A DNA stretch of 64,000 bases from Bradyrhizobium sp. B124 (GTDB lineage: Bacteria > Pseudomonadota > Alphaproteobacteria > Rhizobiales > Xanthobacteraceae), in NCBI RefSeq assembly GCF_038967635.1, contig NZ_CP152413.1, positions 4,340,001 to 4,404,000 of the forward strand, in the 5' to 3' direction. The number at the start of each line of letters is the position of its first letter. The stretch's first letter is position 1. Shown piece after piece: positions 37,372-46,505 of the stretch. The position numbers and the translations under genes are program-made. Below the pieces are notes generated by a model. The model had not been told where the DNA came from. It did not search any database and worked only from the letters and a program-made list of their open reading frames with translations.

Positions 37372-38241
37372 ATGGCGATCACGCTCTCCGCATCCGATGT
37401 CCCCTCGCCGCCACTGTCGGCGCGGCTCTCGCCGCCGCAGGTCTGGGGCATCGTGCTGCTCGTGCCCTATCTGCTCGTCTTCCTCGCCTTCGTGGTCTAT
37501 CCGGTCGGCTACGGCCTGTGGCTGGCGCGTCATCCGTCAAGCTATGTCGCGCTTTACAACGACCCGATCTTCGCGCGCGCGGCGGTCAACACGCTGATCT
37601 TCCTGGTCATCGGCATCAACATCAAGATGCTGATCGCGCTGTTCCTGTCCGGCTTCTTCGCGCAGCAGCGGCCCTGGATCAGGTGGCTGTCGGTCATCTT
37701 CATCCTGCCTTGGGCGGTGCCGTCGATCCCGACCATTCTCTCCGTGCGCTTCATGCTCAACCCCGAATGGGGCGTGGTCAACCAGCTGATCTTCAAGTTC
37801 ACCGGCGACGACGGCCCGAACTGGCTGAACGATCCGGCGGTCGCGCTCGCGATGGCGATCGGCGTGCACATCTGGAAGTCGCTGCCGTTCTGGACGCTGA
37901 TCCTGCTGACCGGACGGCTCGCCATCCCGCATGATCTGTACGAGGCATCCGACGTCGACGGCGCCAATTGGTGGCAGAAATTCCGCTACATCACCTGGCC
38001 GTCGATGCAGACGCTCTACATCACCTGCACGCTGCTCTCGATGATCTGGACGCTGGGCGACTTCAACAGCGTCTATCTGCTCACCGGCGGCGGGCCCGCC
38101 GACCTCACCCACGTGCTGTCGACCCTCGGCATCCGCTATCTCAGGCTCGACCAGCTCTCGCTGGCGATGGCCTCGATCGTCTGCGCGATGCCATTCGTGC
38201 TGCCGCTGGTCTATTACATGATGAAACGGTTGTCGCGATGA
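37372..38241 (+). CDS. ABC sugar transporter permease 1
   Basis: 289 residues, CUT1-type inner-membrane permease with six transmembrane helices; an N-terminal helix (ILLLVPYLLVFLAFVVYPVGYGLW) and the cytoplasmic coupling region DLYEASDVDGANWWQKFRYITWP (EAA-like motif, about residues 190-212). Its TGA overlaps the next ATG (ATGA), so translation is coupled. Confidence 0.9.
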   Translation: MAITLSASDVPSPPLSARLSPPQVWGIVLLVPYLLVFLAFVVYPVGYGLWLARHPSSYVALYNDPIFARAAVNTLIFLVIGINIKMLIALFLSGFFAQQRPWIRWLSVIFILPWAVPSIPTILSVRFMLNPEWGVVNQLIFKFTGDDGPNWLNDPAVALAMAIGVHIWKSLPFWTLILLTGRLAIPHDLYEASDVDGANWWQKFRYITWPSMQTLYITCTLLSMIWTLGDFNSVYLLTGGGPADLTHVLSTLGIRYLRLDQLSLAMASIVCAMPFVLPLVYYMMKRLSR

Positions 38242-39089
38242 AGCTGCCCACCCTCCGCGAAGTCGGCACCGAAGCCAAGCTGCTGCTGATCGGCATCCCG
38301 GTCTTCATCTGGACCATGATCCCGATCTACCACATGTTCGTGTTCGCGATCTCGCCGAAGGAGGACGCGTTTACCGGCAAGCTGTGGCCGACGCATCCGA
38401 CGCTGCACAATTTCTCCATCGTGTTCCACCAGCAGCATTACTTCCTGCGCGACTTCTGGATCCAGTTCTGGAATTCGGCCGTGATCGCGCTCGCGGTCGG
38501 CGCGCTGACGCTGTTCGTCGCGACCGCAGCGGCATTCTCGATCTCGCGGCTGCGCGTGCCGGGCGGCCGCGCTGTGATGAATCTGGCGCTGTTCACCTAC
38601 TTCATCCCGGCGGCATTCCTCGCCGTGCCGATGTACCGCACCATGGGCACCTACGGCCTGCTCAACAACCACTGGTCGCTGATCCTGGCGATGGTGACGA
38701 TCGCCGCGCCCTACGCGATCTGGGTGCTGAAACAGGCTTCCGACAAGCTGCCGGTCGAGCTCGACGAGGCCGCGACGATGGACGGCGCCACCACGCTGCA
38801 GCTGTTCCGCCTGGTCTATGTGCCGCTGATGATGCCCTCGCTGGTCGCGGTCGGCACCTACGCGATCCTGCTCGCCTGGAACGAGTATCTCTACGCGTTC
38901 CTGCTGCTATCGAAGGACACCGACATCACGCTGCCGGTCGCGCTCGGCAACTTCCTCGCCGCCGACGACTCGCCGTGGGAGCTGTTGATGACCACCGGCT
39001 TCATCTACGCGCTGCCGCCGGCCGCGGTGTACTACGCCTTCAAGCGCTACATGGTCGGCGGGCTGACCGCAGGCGCCGTCAAGTCGTGA
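38238..39089 (+). CDS. ABC sugar transporter permease 2
   Basis: 283 residues from MKLPTLREVGTEAKLLLIGI; the second CUT1-type permease (MalG-like). EAA motif ELDEAATMDGATTLQLFRLVYVPL at about residues 175-198. The longer frame from 37968 would lie inside permease 1 and is rejected. It ends 3 bases before the convergent polyamine permease gene. Confidence 0.9.
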   Translation: MKLPTLREVGTEAKLLLIGIPVFIWTMIPIYHMFVFAISPKEDAFTGKLWPTHPTLHNFSIVFHQQHYFLRDFWIQFWNSAVIALAVGALTLFVATAAAFSISRLRVPGGRAVMNLALFTYFIPAAFLAVPMYRTMGTYGLLNNHWSLILAMVTIAAPYAIWVLKQASDKLPVELDEAATMDGATTLQLFRLVYVPLMMPSLVAVGTYAILLAWNEYLYAFLLLSKDTDITLPVALGNFLAADDSPWELLMTTGFIYALPPAAVYYAFKRYMVGGLTAGAVKS

Positions 39090-39092
39090 TGT

Positions 39093-39908
39093 TCACAACG
39101 GCGCGGCGCTCTCGCCCTGCGAGCTCGACAGTTTCGAGGCGAACGAGGCGACCAGGATGATCACGGCGATCAGCGCGATCACCAGCGTGCAGATCGCGTT
39201 GATCTCGGGCTTCACGCCGAGCCGGACCTCGGAATAGATCCGGATCGGCAGCGTCGCCGAGCCGGGACCGGTGGTGAAGCTCGCGATCACGACGTCGTCG
39301 AGCGACAGCGTGAAGGCCAGCATCCAGCCGGCGATGATCGCCGGCACGATCAGCGGCAATGTCACCAGGAGGAACGCGCGCACCGGATCGCAGCCGAGGT
39401 CCATCGCGGCCTCCTCCAGGCTGCGGTCGAGCGTGGCGAGGCGCGACTGCACCACGACGGTGACGAAGCACATCGTCAGCGTGGTGTGGGCGATCGTCAC
39501 CGTCCAGAAGCCGCGCTCGGCATTCAGCGCCACGAACAGCAACAGCAGCGACAGTCCGGAGATCACCTCGGGCATCACCAGCGGCGAATACAGCATGCCG
39601 GAGAACAGCGCCCGCCCGCGGAACCGTTCGCCGCGCGCCAGCCCGACCGCCGCCAGCGTGCCCAGCAATGTCGCCAGCGTCGCCGACACCGCGGCGACCG
39701 ACAGGCTCATCCACGCCGCCTCCAGCATGGCGCGATCGCTGAAGAACTCGTGGTACCAGCGCAGCGACCAGCCGCCCCACACCGTCACCAGCCGCGAGGC
39801 GTTGAAGGAGTAGATCACGAGGATGACGATCGGCAGATAAAGGAACGCCAGCCCCAGCGCCAGCGACGTCATGTTGAAGCGCGTGAGCCTGGTGACGGTG
39901 TGCGCCAT
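39093..39908 (-). CDS. potI: Polyamine ABC transporter permease PotI-like
   Basis: 271 residues from MAHTVTRLTRFNMTSLALGL, six transmembrane helices; binding-protein-dependent permease of the PotC/PotI type (LAFLYLPIVILVIYSFN, EEAAMDLGCDPVRAFLLVTLPLI, DDVVIASFTTGPG). Start Met overlaps the PotH-like stop by one base. Third gene of a three-gene potG-potH-potI unit. Confidence 0.88.
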   Translation of the reverse strand: MAHTVTRLTRFNMTSLALGLAFLYLPIVILVIYSFNASRLVTVWGGWSLRWYHEFFSDRAMLEAAWMSLSVAAVSATLATLLGTLAAVGLARGERFRGRALFSGMLYSPLVMPEVISGLSLLLLFVALNAERGFWTVTIAHTTLTMCFVTVVVQSRLATLDRSLEEAAMDLGCDPVRAFLLVTLPLIVPAIIAGWMLAFTLSLDDVVIASFTTGPGSATLPIRIYSEVRLGVKPEINAICTLVIALIAVIILVASFASKLSSSQGESAAPL

Positions 39909-40822
39909 CAGCGATTGCTCTCGAGTTGGCGGCGTTGCAGGCGGTCGTAGAGCACGAGCGGCGGCACCAGCAGCAGCAACAATGCGACCGCCGCGGCTGA
40001 CGCCACCGGCCAGTCCTTGTTGGTGAAGAACTCGAGCCACAGCGTCTGCCCAATCATCAGCGAATTGGAGCCGGCGAGCAGATCGGGGATCACGAACTCG
40101 CCGACAACAGGAATGAAGCAGAGCAGCGCGCCGGCGCCGACGCCCGGCAGCGACAGCGGGAACGTCACCAGCCAGAACGCCTGCAGCGGCGAGGCGCCGA
40201 GATCGCCCGCGGCTTCCAAAAGCGAGGCATCCATCTTCGAGAGCGTGGCATAGAGCGGCAGAATCATGAACGGCAGATAGGAGTAGACGATGCCGAGATA
40301 CATCGCGCTGTCGGTCGACAGCCAGACCACCGGCGCGGACACGATGTGCAGCGCCAGCAGGATCTGGTTGAGCAGGCCGTCATGCTGCAGGATGTTGATC
40401 CAGGCATAGATGCGGATCAGAAACGAGGTCCAGAACGGCACGATGACCAGCATCATCGCCACGCCCTGCCAGCGTTGCGGCAGCCGCGCCATGCCGTAGG
40501 CAATGGGATAGCCGATCAGCAGCAGGATCAAGGTCGAGGTCACGGCGACGACGAGGCTGCGCAGATAGGATAGGATGTACAGATTGTCCTGCAGCAGCAG
40601 GCGGAAATTATCGAACGACAATTGCGCAAAGGCAGCCGCCAGCGCCGCGCGGCCCTCCGTGAAATCGAACACCGGCGTATAGGGCGGCTGCGCGATCGCG
40701 GTCTGCGACAGGCTGATCTTCAGCACGAAGCCGAACGGCACCAGGAAGAACAGCACCATCCAGAGATAGGGCGCGATCGCGGCGAGCCGCGCCGGCCGGG
40801 CGAAGATGCGGCGCGCGCTCAT
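39908..40822 (-). CDS. potH: Polyamine ABC transporter permease PotH-like
   Basis: 304 residues from MSARRIFARPARLAAIAPYL. Strongly PotH-like: SLSQTAIAQPPYTP, FWTSFLIRIYAWINIL, MYLGIVYSYLPFMILPLYA, and EFVIPDLLAGSNSLMIGQTLWLEFFTNKDWPVASA. It overlaps the upstream potG stop by the ATGA pattern. Confidence 0.92.
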   Translation of the reverse strand: MSARRIFARPARLAAIAPYLWMVLFFLVPFGFVLKISLSQTAIAQPPYTPVFDFTEGRAALAAAFAQLSFDNFRLLLQDNLYILSYLRSLVVAVTSTLILLLIGYPIAYGMARLPQRWQGVAMMLVIVPFWTSFLIRIYAWINILQHDGLLNQILLALHIVSAPVVWLSTDSAMYLGIVYSYLPFMILPLYATLSKMDASLLEAAGDLGASPLQAFWLVTFPLSLPGVGAGALLCFIPVVGEFVIPDLLAGSNSLMIGQTLWLEFFTNKDWPVASAAAVALLLLLVPPLVLYDRLQRRQLESNR

Positions 40823-41982
40823 TGCTCGAGCACCAGGCAGTCGTCGGCGGTGAACCACGCCACCACGCGCTGGCCGGCAAGATAGGCGTCGACATCGAGC
40901 CGTGCAGTGTTGGCCATCGACGAACGCACCACCGCGCCGGATTCCAGCCTCACCCTATAGCTCGTGACGCCGCCAAGATAATTGACGTCGGCGACGACGC
41001 CCTCCAGCCGGTTGATCGCCTGTGATCCGCTCGCGTCCGAGGCTGGTGCGCGGCGCGACAGCTTCACCTTCTCGGGGCGGATCGCGACGCTGACGACCTC
41101 CTTGGTCACCGGCGGCCACAGCTCGCTGACCGCGAGCGTGCCCGCCTCCGCGGTCGAGACCGTCAACCGTCCATTCTCGCGGGCGGCGACCTGGCCGTTG
41201 AACAGGTTGATGTCGCCGACGAACTCGGCGATCCAGCGCGAGGCCGGCGCCTCGTAGAGGTTGCGCGGGGTGGCGACCTGGACCAGACGGCCGGCATCCA
41301 TCACCCCGATCCGGCCGGCCATCGTCATCGCCTCCTCCTGATCGTGGGTGACGATGATGAAGGTCATGCCGAGCCGGCGTTGCAGCTCCATCAGTTCGGC
41401 CTGCGTGCTCTCGCGCAGCTTCTTGTCGAGCGCAGCGAGCGGCTCGTCGAGCAGCAGCACCTGCGGGCGGCGCGCCAGCGAGCGCGCCAGCGCCACGCGC
41501 TGCCGCTGTCCGCCGGAGAGTTGGTCAGGCTTGCGCTTCTCGAGCCCCTCGAGCTTGACGAGCGCCACCATCTCCGCAACGCGGGTCGCGATGTCACGAC
41601 GCGCCATGCCGGCGCGCCTAAGGCCGAAGGCGATGTTGTCGCGCACCGACAGATGCGGGAACAGCGCGTAGTTCTGGAACATCATGTTGACGGGCCGCTC
41701 ATGCGGCAGCACCTGGGCGATGTCGCTGCCGCCGAGCAGGATGCGGCCCTCGTCCGGGGTCTCGAAGCCGGCGAGCATACGGAGCAGCGTGGTCTTGCCG
41801 CAGCCGCTCGGCCCAAGCAGCGCGAAGAACTCGCCGGCGCGAATGTCCAGCGAGAGCTGGTCGACCGCGCGGAAATTGCCGAACGACTTGGCGACGCCCT
41901 CGATCCGCAGCAGCGGCATGTCCGAGACGGTCGGTTCAGGCAACGGCTTCGCCGCCTCCGCACTCGCTTCGCCCGATGTCAC
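40819..41982 (-). CDS. potG: Polyamine ABC transporter ATP-binding protein PotG-like
   Basis: 387 residues. Walker A GPSGCGKTT, Q-loop, signature LSGGQRQRVALARSLA, Walker B LLLDEPLAALD, switch H in VTHDQEEAMTM, followed by a TOBE domain (about 280-387: INLFNGQVAA, VRLESGAVVRS). The PotF-like substrate-binding protein expected next to it is absent. The upstream side (41983-42234) contains no such gene. Confidence 0.92.
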   Translation of the reverse strand: MTSGEASAEAAKPLPEPTVSDMPLLRIEGVAKSFGNFRAVDQLSLDIRAGEFFALLGPSGCGKTTLLRMLAGFETPDEGRILLGGSDIAQVLPHERPVNMMFQNYALFPHLSVRDNIAFGLRRAGMARRDIATRVAEMVALVKLEGLEKRKPDQLSGGQRQRVALARSLARRPQVLLLDEPLAALDKKLRESTQAELMELQRRLGMTFIIVTHDQEEAMTMAGRIGVMDAGRLVQVATPRNLYEAPASRWIAEFVGDINLFNGQVAARENGRLTVSTAEAGTLAVSELWPPVTKEVVSVAIRPEKVKLSRRAPASDASGSQAINRLEGVVADVNYLGGVTSYRVRLESGAVVRSSMANTARLDVDAYLAGQRVVAWFTADDCLVLEQ

Positions 41983-42234
41983 GTCCGCAAGCCCCGATTC
42001 CCCGCAAGGTCCGATGATGGCGGCAAACTAGCGGCGGATCGCCACCGGCTCAACCGCTTCACGGACATCTCCCGCAATATTGTCGACGCCCGCACCTCTG
42101 CTGGGCGTGGACTCAAAAGCGCGTGCTCAACCGTAGCGATCACATTCGCGATCTCTTTGTCAGCAATCGGAAACGCTGCGCTCAAAGGCTCAGCATACCG
42201 TTACGCGTCAAGCGGATCACCGTCTTCAAGCAAC

Positions 42235-43416
42235 TTAGGGGCTATTCCCCGACGCATTTGGCGCACGAAACGTGGCTTGGGAGCCAAGCTGCGCCTTCAA
42301 GACCAGGTCGAAGCTGAGGCGCGTTTTTCCATCCTGGAACACCACGCCGTTCGGGCTGAAGGCGACCTTGTCCGGGCCCTTGTTCAACGTCTGCCAGTTG
42401 TACGATATGGCGACGATACCGTAAGCCGAAACCGGCTTGACCTCTCCGGCATCTGCCACGCCATTGCCATTGGCATCGCGCCACAGGGCGAGGCCGGCCA
42501 GTTCTTTACCAGTCAAAATGCCATCGCGGTCGTCATCGAGTGCGGCCAGCGGTGCATATCCGTTGTCCCAAAACATCCAAAACGTGATGTTGCCGAACAA
42601 TTGCCGGCCGCTGCTAATTTTGCCATCAAGCTTCAAGTCGCTAACAAGCCAGGCAGCTTTGGGGGTAATCCAGCTCCATTCGCGACTCAACCCGCTGCCG
42701 TCCAGGTCGAACGTCACCCGCGCGTCGGGTGCTTCGAGGTCGGTGATCGTGAGCCCATCGGCCAGCGGCACAGCGATGGGAGTGACCGGGTACGGCAGCT
42801 TTCCCATCATGGCAGCGTGGTCCTTCAGCGTCTCGATCTCGCGCTTATCCTTCTCGACGTCGAGAAGCGGGACGAGGTAAGAGACGACTTCGCCGGTCAG
42901 AGTCCGCCCGCCGAATCCACTGAACGTCAGGCTCTTTTCCTTCTCCCAGGCGTCGGTTGCGATCGTTCGATACTGCTTCACCGCGTCGTCTTTCCTGCCG
43001 GCCTGCTCGGTCAACCAGGCGAGGCCGAGTCGGATGACAAGGTTATCCTTATCCAGCTCCAATGCCTGCTTGTACGCTTTCAACGCGGCTTCTAGGTGCG
43101 CCTGGGAGGCGGTACTCCAAGTGGAGTCAACGGCAGTCATGACGGTACCGAAAGGAACGGCCGGTGGCTGAATGCCATGGTAGGCCTTCGGCACCGTCAG
43201 CGGATCAGACTTCTGAGCGTAAGCCATGCCATGCGCACGACCAAGGTTCAGCAACGCCTCGACGCTGGTAGGATCGTCCTTGGCGATCTTCTCTAGGTTA
43301 TCGATAAGCCTTGTGACCGGGATCCGCTCCTCTTCCACGCCCACATACCTGCCGAGCGCCGGCGACGTCGCGGCAAGAAAAACCACCAGCAAGATCAAGC
43401 GCACGGCGACTCCCAT
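42235..43416 (-). CDS. Secreted TPR protein with C-terminal EF-hand-like motif
   Basis: 393 residues, signal peptide to about residue 22 (SPALG). TPR-like helices at about 35-75 and 100-145 (AALKAYKQALELDKDN). The C-terminal part has DDDRDGILTGKELAGLALWRD and ANGNGVADAGEV, EF-hand/dockerin-like calcium loops. GC is visibly lower than in neighbours, suggesting acquisition. The combination is unusual in rhizobia; function unknown. Confidence 0.7.
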   Translation of the reverse strand: MGVAVRLILLVVFLAATSPALGRYVGVEEERIPVTRLIDNLEKIAKDDPTSVEALLNLGRAHGMAYAQKSDPLTVPKAYHGIQPPAVPFGTVMTAVDSTWSTASQAHLEAALKAYKQALELDKDNLVIRLGLAWLTEQAGRKDDAVKQYRTIATDAWEKEKSLTFSGFGGRTLTGEVVSYLVPLLDVEKDKREIETLKDHAAMMGKLPYPVTPIAVPLADGLTITDLEAPDARVTFDLDGSGLSREWSWITPKAAWLVSDLKLDGKISSGRQLFGNITFWMFWDNGYAPLAALDDDRDGILTGKELAGLALWRDANGNGVADAGEVKPVSAYGIVAISYNWQTLNKGPDKVAFSPNGVVFQDGKTRLSFDLVLKAQLGSQATFRAPNASGNSP

Positions 43417-43669
43417 TTGTAAGGGAAGATTGTGGTCAATTTATCCGGTGCACACTGAGGATGCTAGGGTCTGGATGGAGCTTGTGGCGTATGCACGGAC
43501 GAGTCGCTGCCAGGAAAAGTTTGTCGACGGTTCATGAACCAACTCGAGCCTCCGGCGCTGTCGGTCTTGCGATGCTGTTGAGGGCTAAGCAAACTTAAGC
43601 CCCGAAGTGGCTCGTTGCCTTTATGAGTGCATGCCCTAGACTTCGCAGCCGAATTCGGGAGGACAACCG

Positions 43670-44980
43670 ATGATTCACGACCGCTACGGCCTGCAGCTGA
43701 CCACCGCGTCGGACCGCGCCGCCGCCTACTATGTCGATGGCGTCGATCGCATGCTGGCGGCGCTGCATGGCGCGGATGCCGCGTTCGAAGCGGCGATCGC
43801 CGAGGACCCGGAGTTCGCGTTGGCCCATCTCGGCCGTGCCCGCGTCCACCAGCTCAACATGGAGGGTGCCGCGGCCCGCGCCAAGGCAAACGATGCGCGC
43901 CAGCTCGCGCCGGCCGCGAGCCCGCGCGAGCGTCAGCACATCGACATCATCGCGTCGGTGATCGAGGGCCAGGGCAAGAAGGCGATGACCGCAGCCGAAC
44001 AGCATCTCAGCGAATATCCGCGCGATGCGCAGATACTCTCGCTGTTGCTCGGTGCCTTCGGCCTCTATGCCTTCTCCGGCCGGTCCGACCATGACGCCGC
44101 GCGGCTCGCAATCTCGGAACGTTATGCCGGCGACTATGGCGACGACTGGTGGTTCCTCACCTATCTCGGCTGGTCGAAGACCGAGGCCGGCGACCTCATC
44201 TCGGGCCGCGCCGTCACCGAGCGCGGCTATGCGCTGAAGCCGGAGAACGCCGGCGCCGCGCACGCGGTGGCACATGCGCTGTTCGAGCAGGGCGACGCGG
44301 CGGAAGGCCGCAGCTTCCTCTCCGCATGGCTGCCGGCGAATGATCGCACCAGCTTCCTGCAGGGCCATCTCGCCTGGCACCTCGCCTTGATCGCGATCGA
44401 GGAAGGCGACGCCGACGGCGCGCTCGCGATTTACGAGCAGCACATCAAGCCGGCGGGCCGACCCTATCCGCCGCTCAATATCTACACCGACACGGCCTCG
44501 CTGCTGTGGCGACTGTCGGTCGCCGGCAAGACCGGCCTCGAGCCGCACTGGAAGGATGTCGCCGCCTATGGCGATGGATTTTTCCCCAAGGCCGGTGCCC
44601 ATTTCGCCGACGTGCACCACGCGCTGGTCGCAGCCACGACGAACAACGATGCGCTGGAGACGCGATTGGCCGAGATGGCGGCGCGCGACGCCGACGGCAA
44701 GCTGGCGCCCGGCCCTGCCGCGATCGGACTCGGCCGAGGCGTTGCCGCCTTCGCCGCCGGCGACCATGAGAGCGCCGTGCGCATCCTTGCGCCGCTGATG
44801 CCCGAGCTGGTGCGGATCGGCGGCAGCCATGCGCAACGCGAATTGTGGGAGGACACCTTCATCGTCGCATGCCTGCGTGCCGGCCAGGGCCGGCAAGCGA
44901 CGGGCCTGATCTCGGAGCGGCTGCACCGTCGTCCGTCCCGGCGCGACCTCGCCTGGTCGCAGGAGGCGGCAAGGCAGTAG
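43670..44980 (+). CDS. TTC38-like tetratricopeptide protein
   Basis: 436 residues from MIHDRYGLQLTTASDRAAAYY (GGGAGGACAACC upstream). The N-terminal segment (YGLQLTTxSDRAxxYYxxGVDRMLAALHGADAAFEAAIAEDPEFALAHLGRARVHQ) and repeated TPR units through the protein match the TTC38 group found in bacteria and eukaryotes. No signal peptide. A palindrome GGTTCATGAACC lies at 43529-43540. Molecular role unknown. Confidence 0.75.
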   Translation: MIHDRYGLQLTTASDRAAAYYVDGVDRMLAALHGADAAFEAAIAEDPEFALAHLGRARVHQLNMEGAAARAKANDARQLAPAASPRERQHIDIIASVIEGQGKKAMTAAEQHLSEYPRDAQILSLLLGAFGLYAFSGRSDHDAARLAISERYAGDYGDDWWFLTYLGWSKTEAGDLISGRAVTERGYALKPENAGAAHAVAHALFEQGDAAEGRSFLSAWLPANDRTSFLQGHLAWHLALIAIEEGDADGALAIYEQHIKPAGRPYPPLNIYTDTASLLWRLSVAGKTGLEPHWKDVAAYGDGFFPKAGAHFADVHHALVAATTNNDALETRLAEMAARDADGKLAPGPAAIGLGRGVAAFAAGDHESAVRILAPLMPELVRIGGSHAQRELWEDTFIVACLRAGQGRQATGLISERLHRRPSRRDLAWSQEAARQ

Positions 44981-44987
44981 CCGAACC

Positions 44988-46454
44988 TCAATCGCCCTTC
45001 GCCATGAACGCCGCAAGCGCATCGCGATCGGCTTGCGGCATGGACAGGCCGAGCTTGGAGCGGCGCCACAGGATATCGTCGGGAAAGCGCGCCCATTCCT
45101 TGCGCATGAGGTAGCGCACCTCCGCGCCGGTCAGCTCCGGGCCGAAGGCCGGACCGAGATCGGCCTTCTGCTTCGCCTCGCCCAGGATATCCCTCACGTT
45201 CAGCCCGTAGGCGGCCACCAGCCGCCGCGCCTCGCCCTCGCCGAGGAATCGCCAGCGGTCGCGCGCGATGTCCACCTCGGTCTCGAAGCGCTGCCAGGCG
45301 AATTCGCCGCCCGGCAGCGGTGTCGTCGCAGTCCAGCGCGGCGTCATCGGATAGAACCGCGTGAACTCCGACACCGCCCGCTCCGCGCGGCGTCGCGAGG
45401 TGGTGACATCGCCGCCGAAGATGGTGAGCAGCGGCGCCTTGCCGCGCCGGAAATCGAGCGATGCGGCGCCATCGCTGCTGCGCCGGCGCGCGGGAGCGAC
45501 GACGGAATTGGCGCCGGAGATCGTGCGCAGCACATCGGCCGGGGTGATCTGCTCGCGAAAATAGCGATTCGCTGCGTCGCAGAGATAGGCCACCTCACGC
45601 ACGCCCATCGCGACAATGGCCGGATCGCCCTTGAAGGGATGGCTGACGCTGCCGATCAGGGTGAAGTCGCGCTCGTAGGGACTGGCGAAGATCAATTGTC
45701 CGTCGGAGTTCTGGAACGCATAGACGTTGTCGCAGTCGAACAGGCGGCGCACCACGATCTGGCTGATCTGCACGGTCGCGAGCCGTGGCGCCGGCACGCG
45801 CAACACGGTGTCGGCGACGGAGGCGGTCCATGCGCCGGTCGCGTTGACCAGCGACCGCGCCGTGATCACCCGGCGATAGCCGCGGTCGATCGCGACCAGC
45901 CGCCAGGTGTCGCTGCGCTCGGCCCAGGTGACGCGCGCGCCGGTGCGGATATCGGCGCCGCGCGCCGCGGCATCGACGGCGTTGAGCACGACGAGCCGCG
46001 AATCGTCGACCACGCAGTCGGAATATTCGAACGCGGTTCCGAACGGCCGCTTCAGCGCATTGCCGACCGGATGGTGGGTGACATCCAGCGTCGTCGAGCG
46101 CGGCAGGCCGCTGCGCGAGGCCAACCGCTCGTACAGCAGCAGCAACGACCGCAATTGCCACGGCGGCCGTTCCTCGGCATGCGCCGGGATCGCAAAACGC
46201 GCCGGCCGCACCAGATGCGGCGCGATGCGCAGCAACACATCGCGTTCCCTGAGCGCCCTGTGGACGCGGAAGAACTCACGCCGTTCCAGGCCCGCCAGAT
46301 CGCCGTGGACCAGCCGCGGCGAGGCCCCCGACGCGCCGGAGCCGAGATCGCCCTGCTCCAGCAGGATCACGCGCAGGCCGCGGCCGGCGGCATCACGCGC
46401 AACGCTCGTGCCGTTCAGGCCACCGCCGATGATCGCGAGATCATAATCCGCCAT
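44988..46454 (-). CDS. Divergent glycerol-3-phosphate dehydrogenase (GlpD-like)
   Basis: 488 residues. FAD-binding IIGGGLNGTSVARDAAGRG at the N-terminus and the conserved C-terminal DDILWRRSKLGL. The highly conserved GlpD segment usually SSxLIHGGLRYLE is here SPRLVHGDLAGLE, and the following region is also altered, so the substrate site may differ. A GlpR-like direct repeat lies upstream. The start at 46454 (MADYDL) is used; a TTG 6 bases upstream is less likely. The symbol glpD is not assigned because of these changes. Confidence 0.75.
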   Translation of the reverse strand: MADYDLAIIGGGLNGTSVARDAAGRGLRVILLEQGDLGSGASGASPRLVHGDLAGLERREFFRVHRALRERDVLLRIAPHLVRPARFAIPAHAEERPPWQLRSLLLLYERLASRSGLPRSTTLDVTHHPVGNALKRPFGTAFEYSDCVVDDSRLVVLNAVDAAARGADIRTGARVTWAERSDTWRLVAIDRGYRRVITARSLVNATGAWTASVADTVLRVPAPRLATVQISQIVVRRLFDCDNVYAFQNSDGQLIFASPYERDFTLIGSVSHPFKGDPAIVAMGVREVAYLCDAANRYFREQITPADVLRTISGANSVVAPARRRSSDGAASLDFRRGKAPLLTIFGGDVTTSRRRAERAVSEFTRFYPMTPRWTATTPLPGGEFAWQRFETEVDIARDRWRFLGEGEARRLVAAYGLNVRDILGEAKQKADLGPAFGPELTGAEVRYLMRKEWARFPDDILWRRSKLGLSMPQADRDALAAFMAKGD

Positions 46455-46479
46455 GGGCAACGGCTATCGCATTTCAATG

Positions 46480-46505
46480 CGAACGAAATACGTGTTCGCA
46501 CGAAA
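46480..46505 (-). promoter_or_regulatory. Direct repeat of TTTCGT upstream of glpD-like gene
   Basis: On the minus strand TTTCGTGCG and TTTCGTTCG occur 17 bp apart (plus-strand ACGAAA at 46483-46488 and 46500-46505), 26-50 bases before the ATG. This resembles the TTTCG direct-repeat operators of DeoR/GlpR-type repressors. The rest of the 340-bp gap 46455-46795 has no gene on either strand. Confidence 0.4.

Noticed and set aside
37968..38237. N-terminal extension of permease 2
   Set aside because: Would lie within permease 1 in another frame; ATGA overlap at 38238 explains the true start.
41979..42185. Small frame upstream of potG that might be a PotF remnant
   Set aside because: No similarity to a binding protein or signal peptide; composition is that of random frame.
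41344..43095. 583-codon open frame on the plus strand
   Set aside because: Antisense to potG and the TPR/EF-hand gene across a gene boundary.
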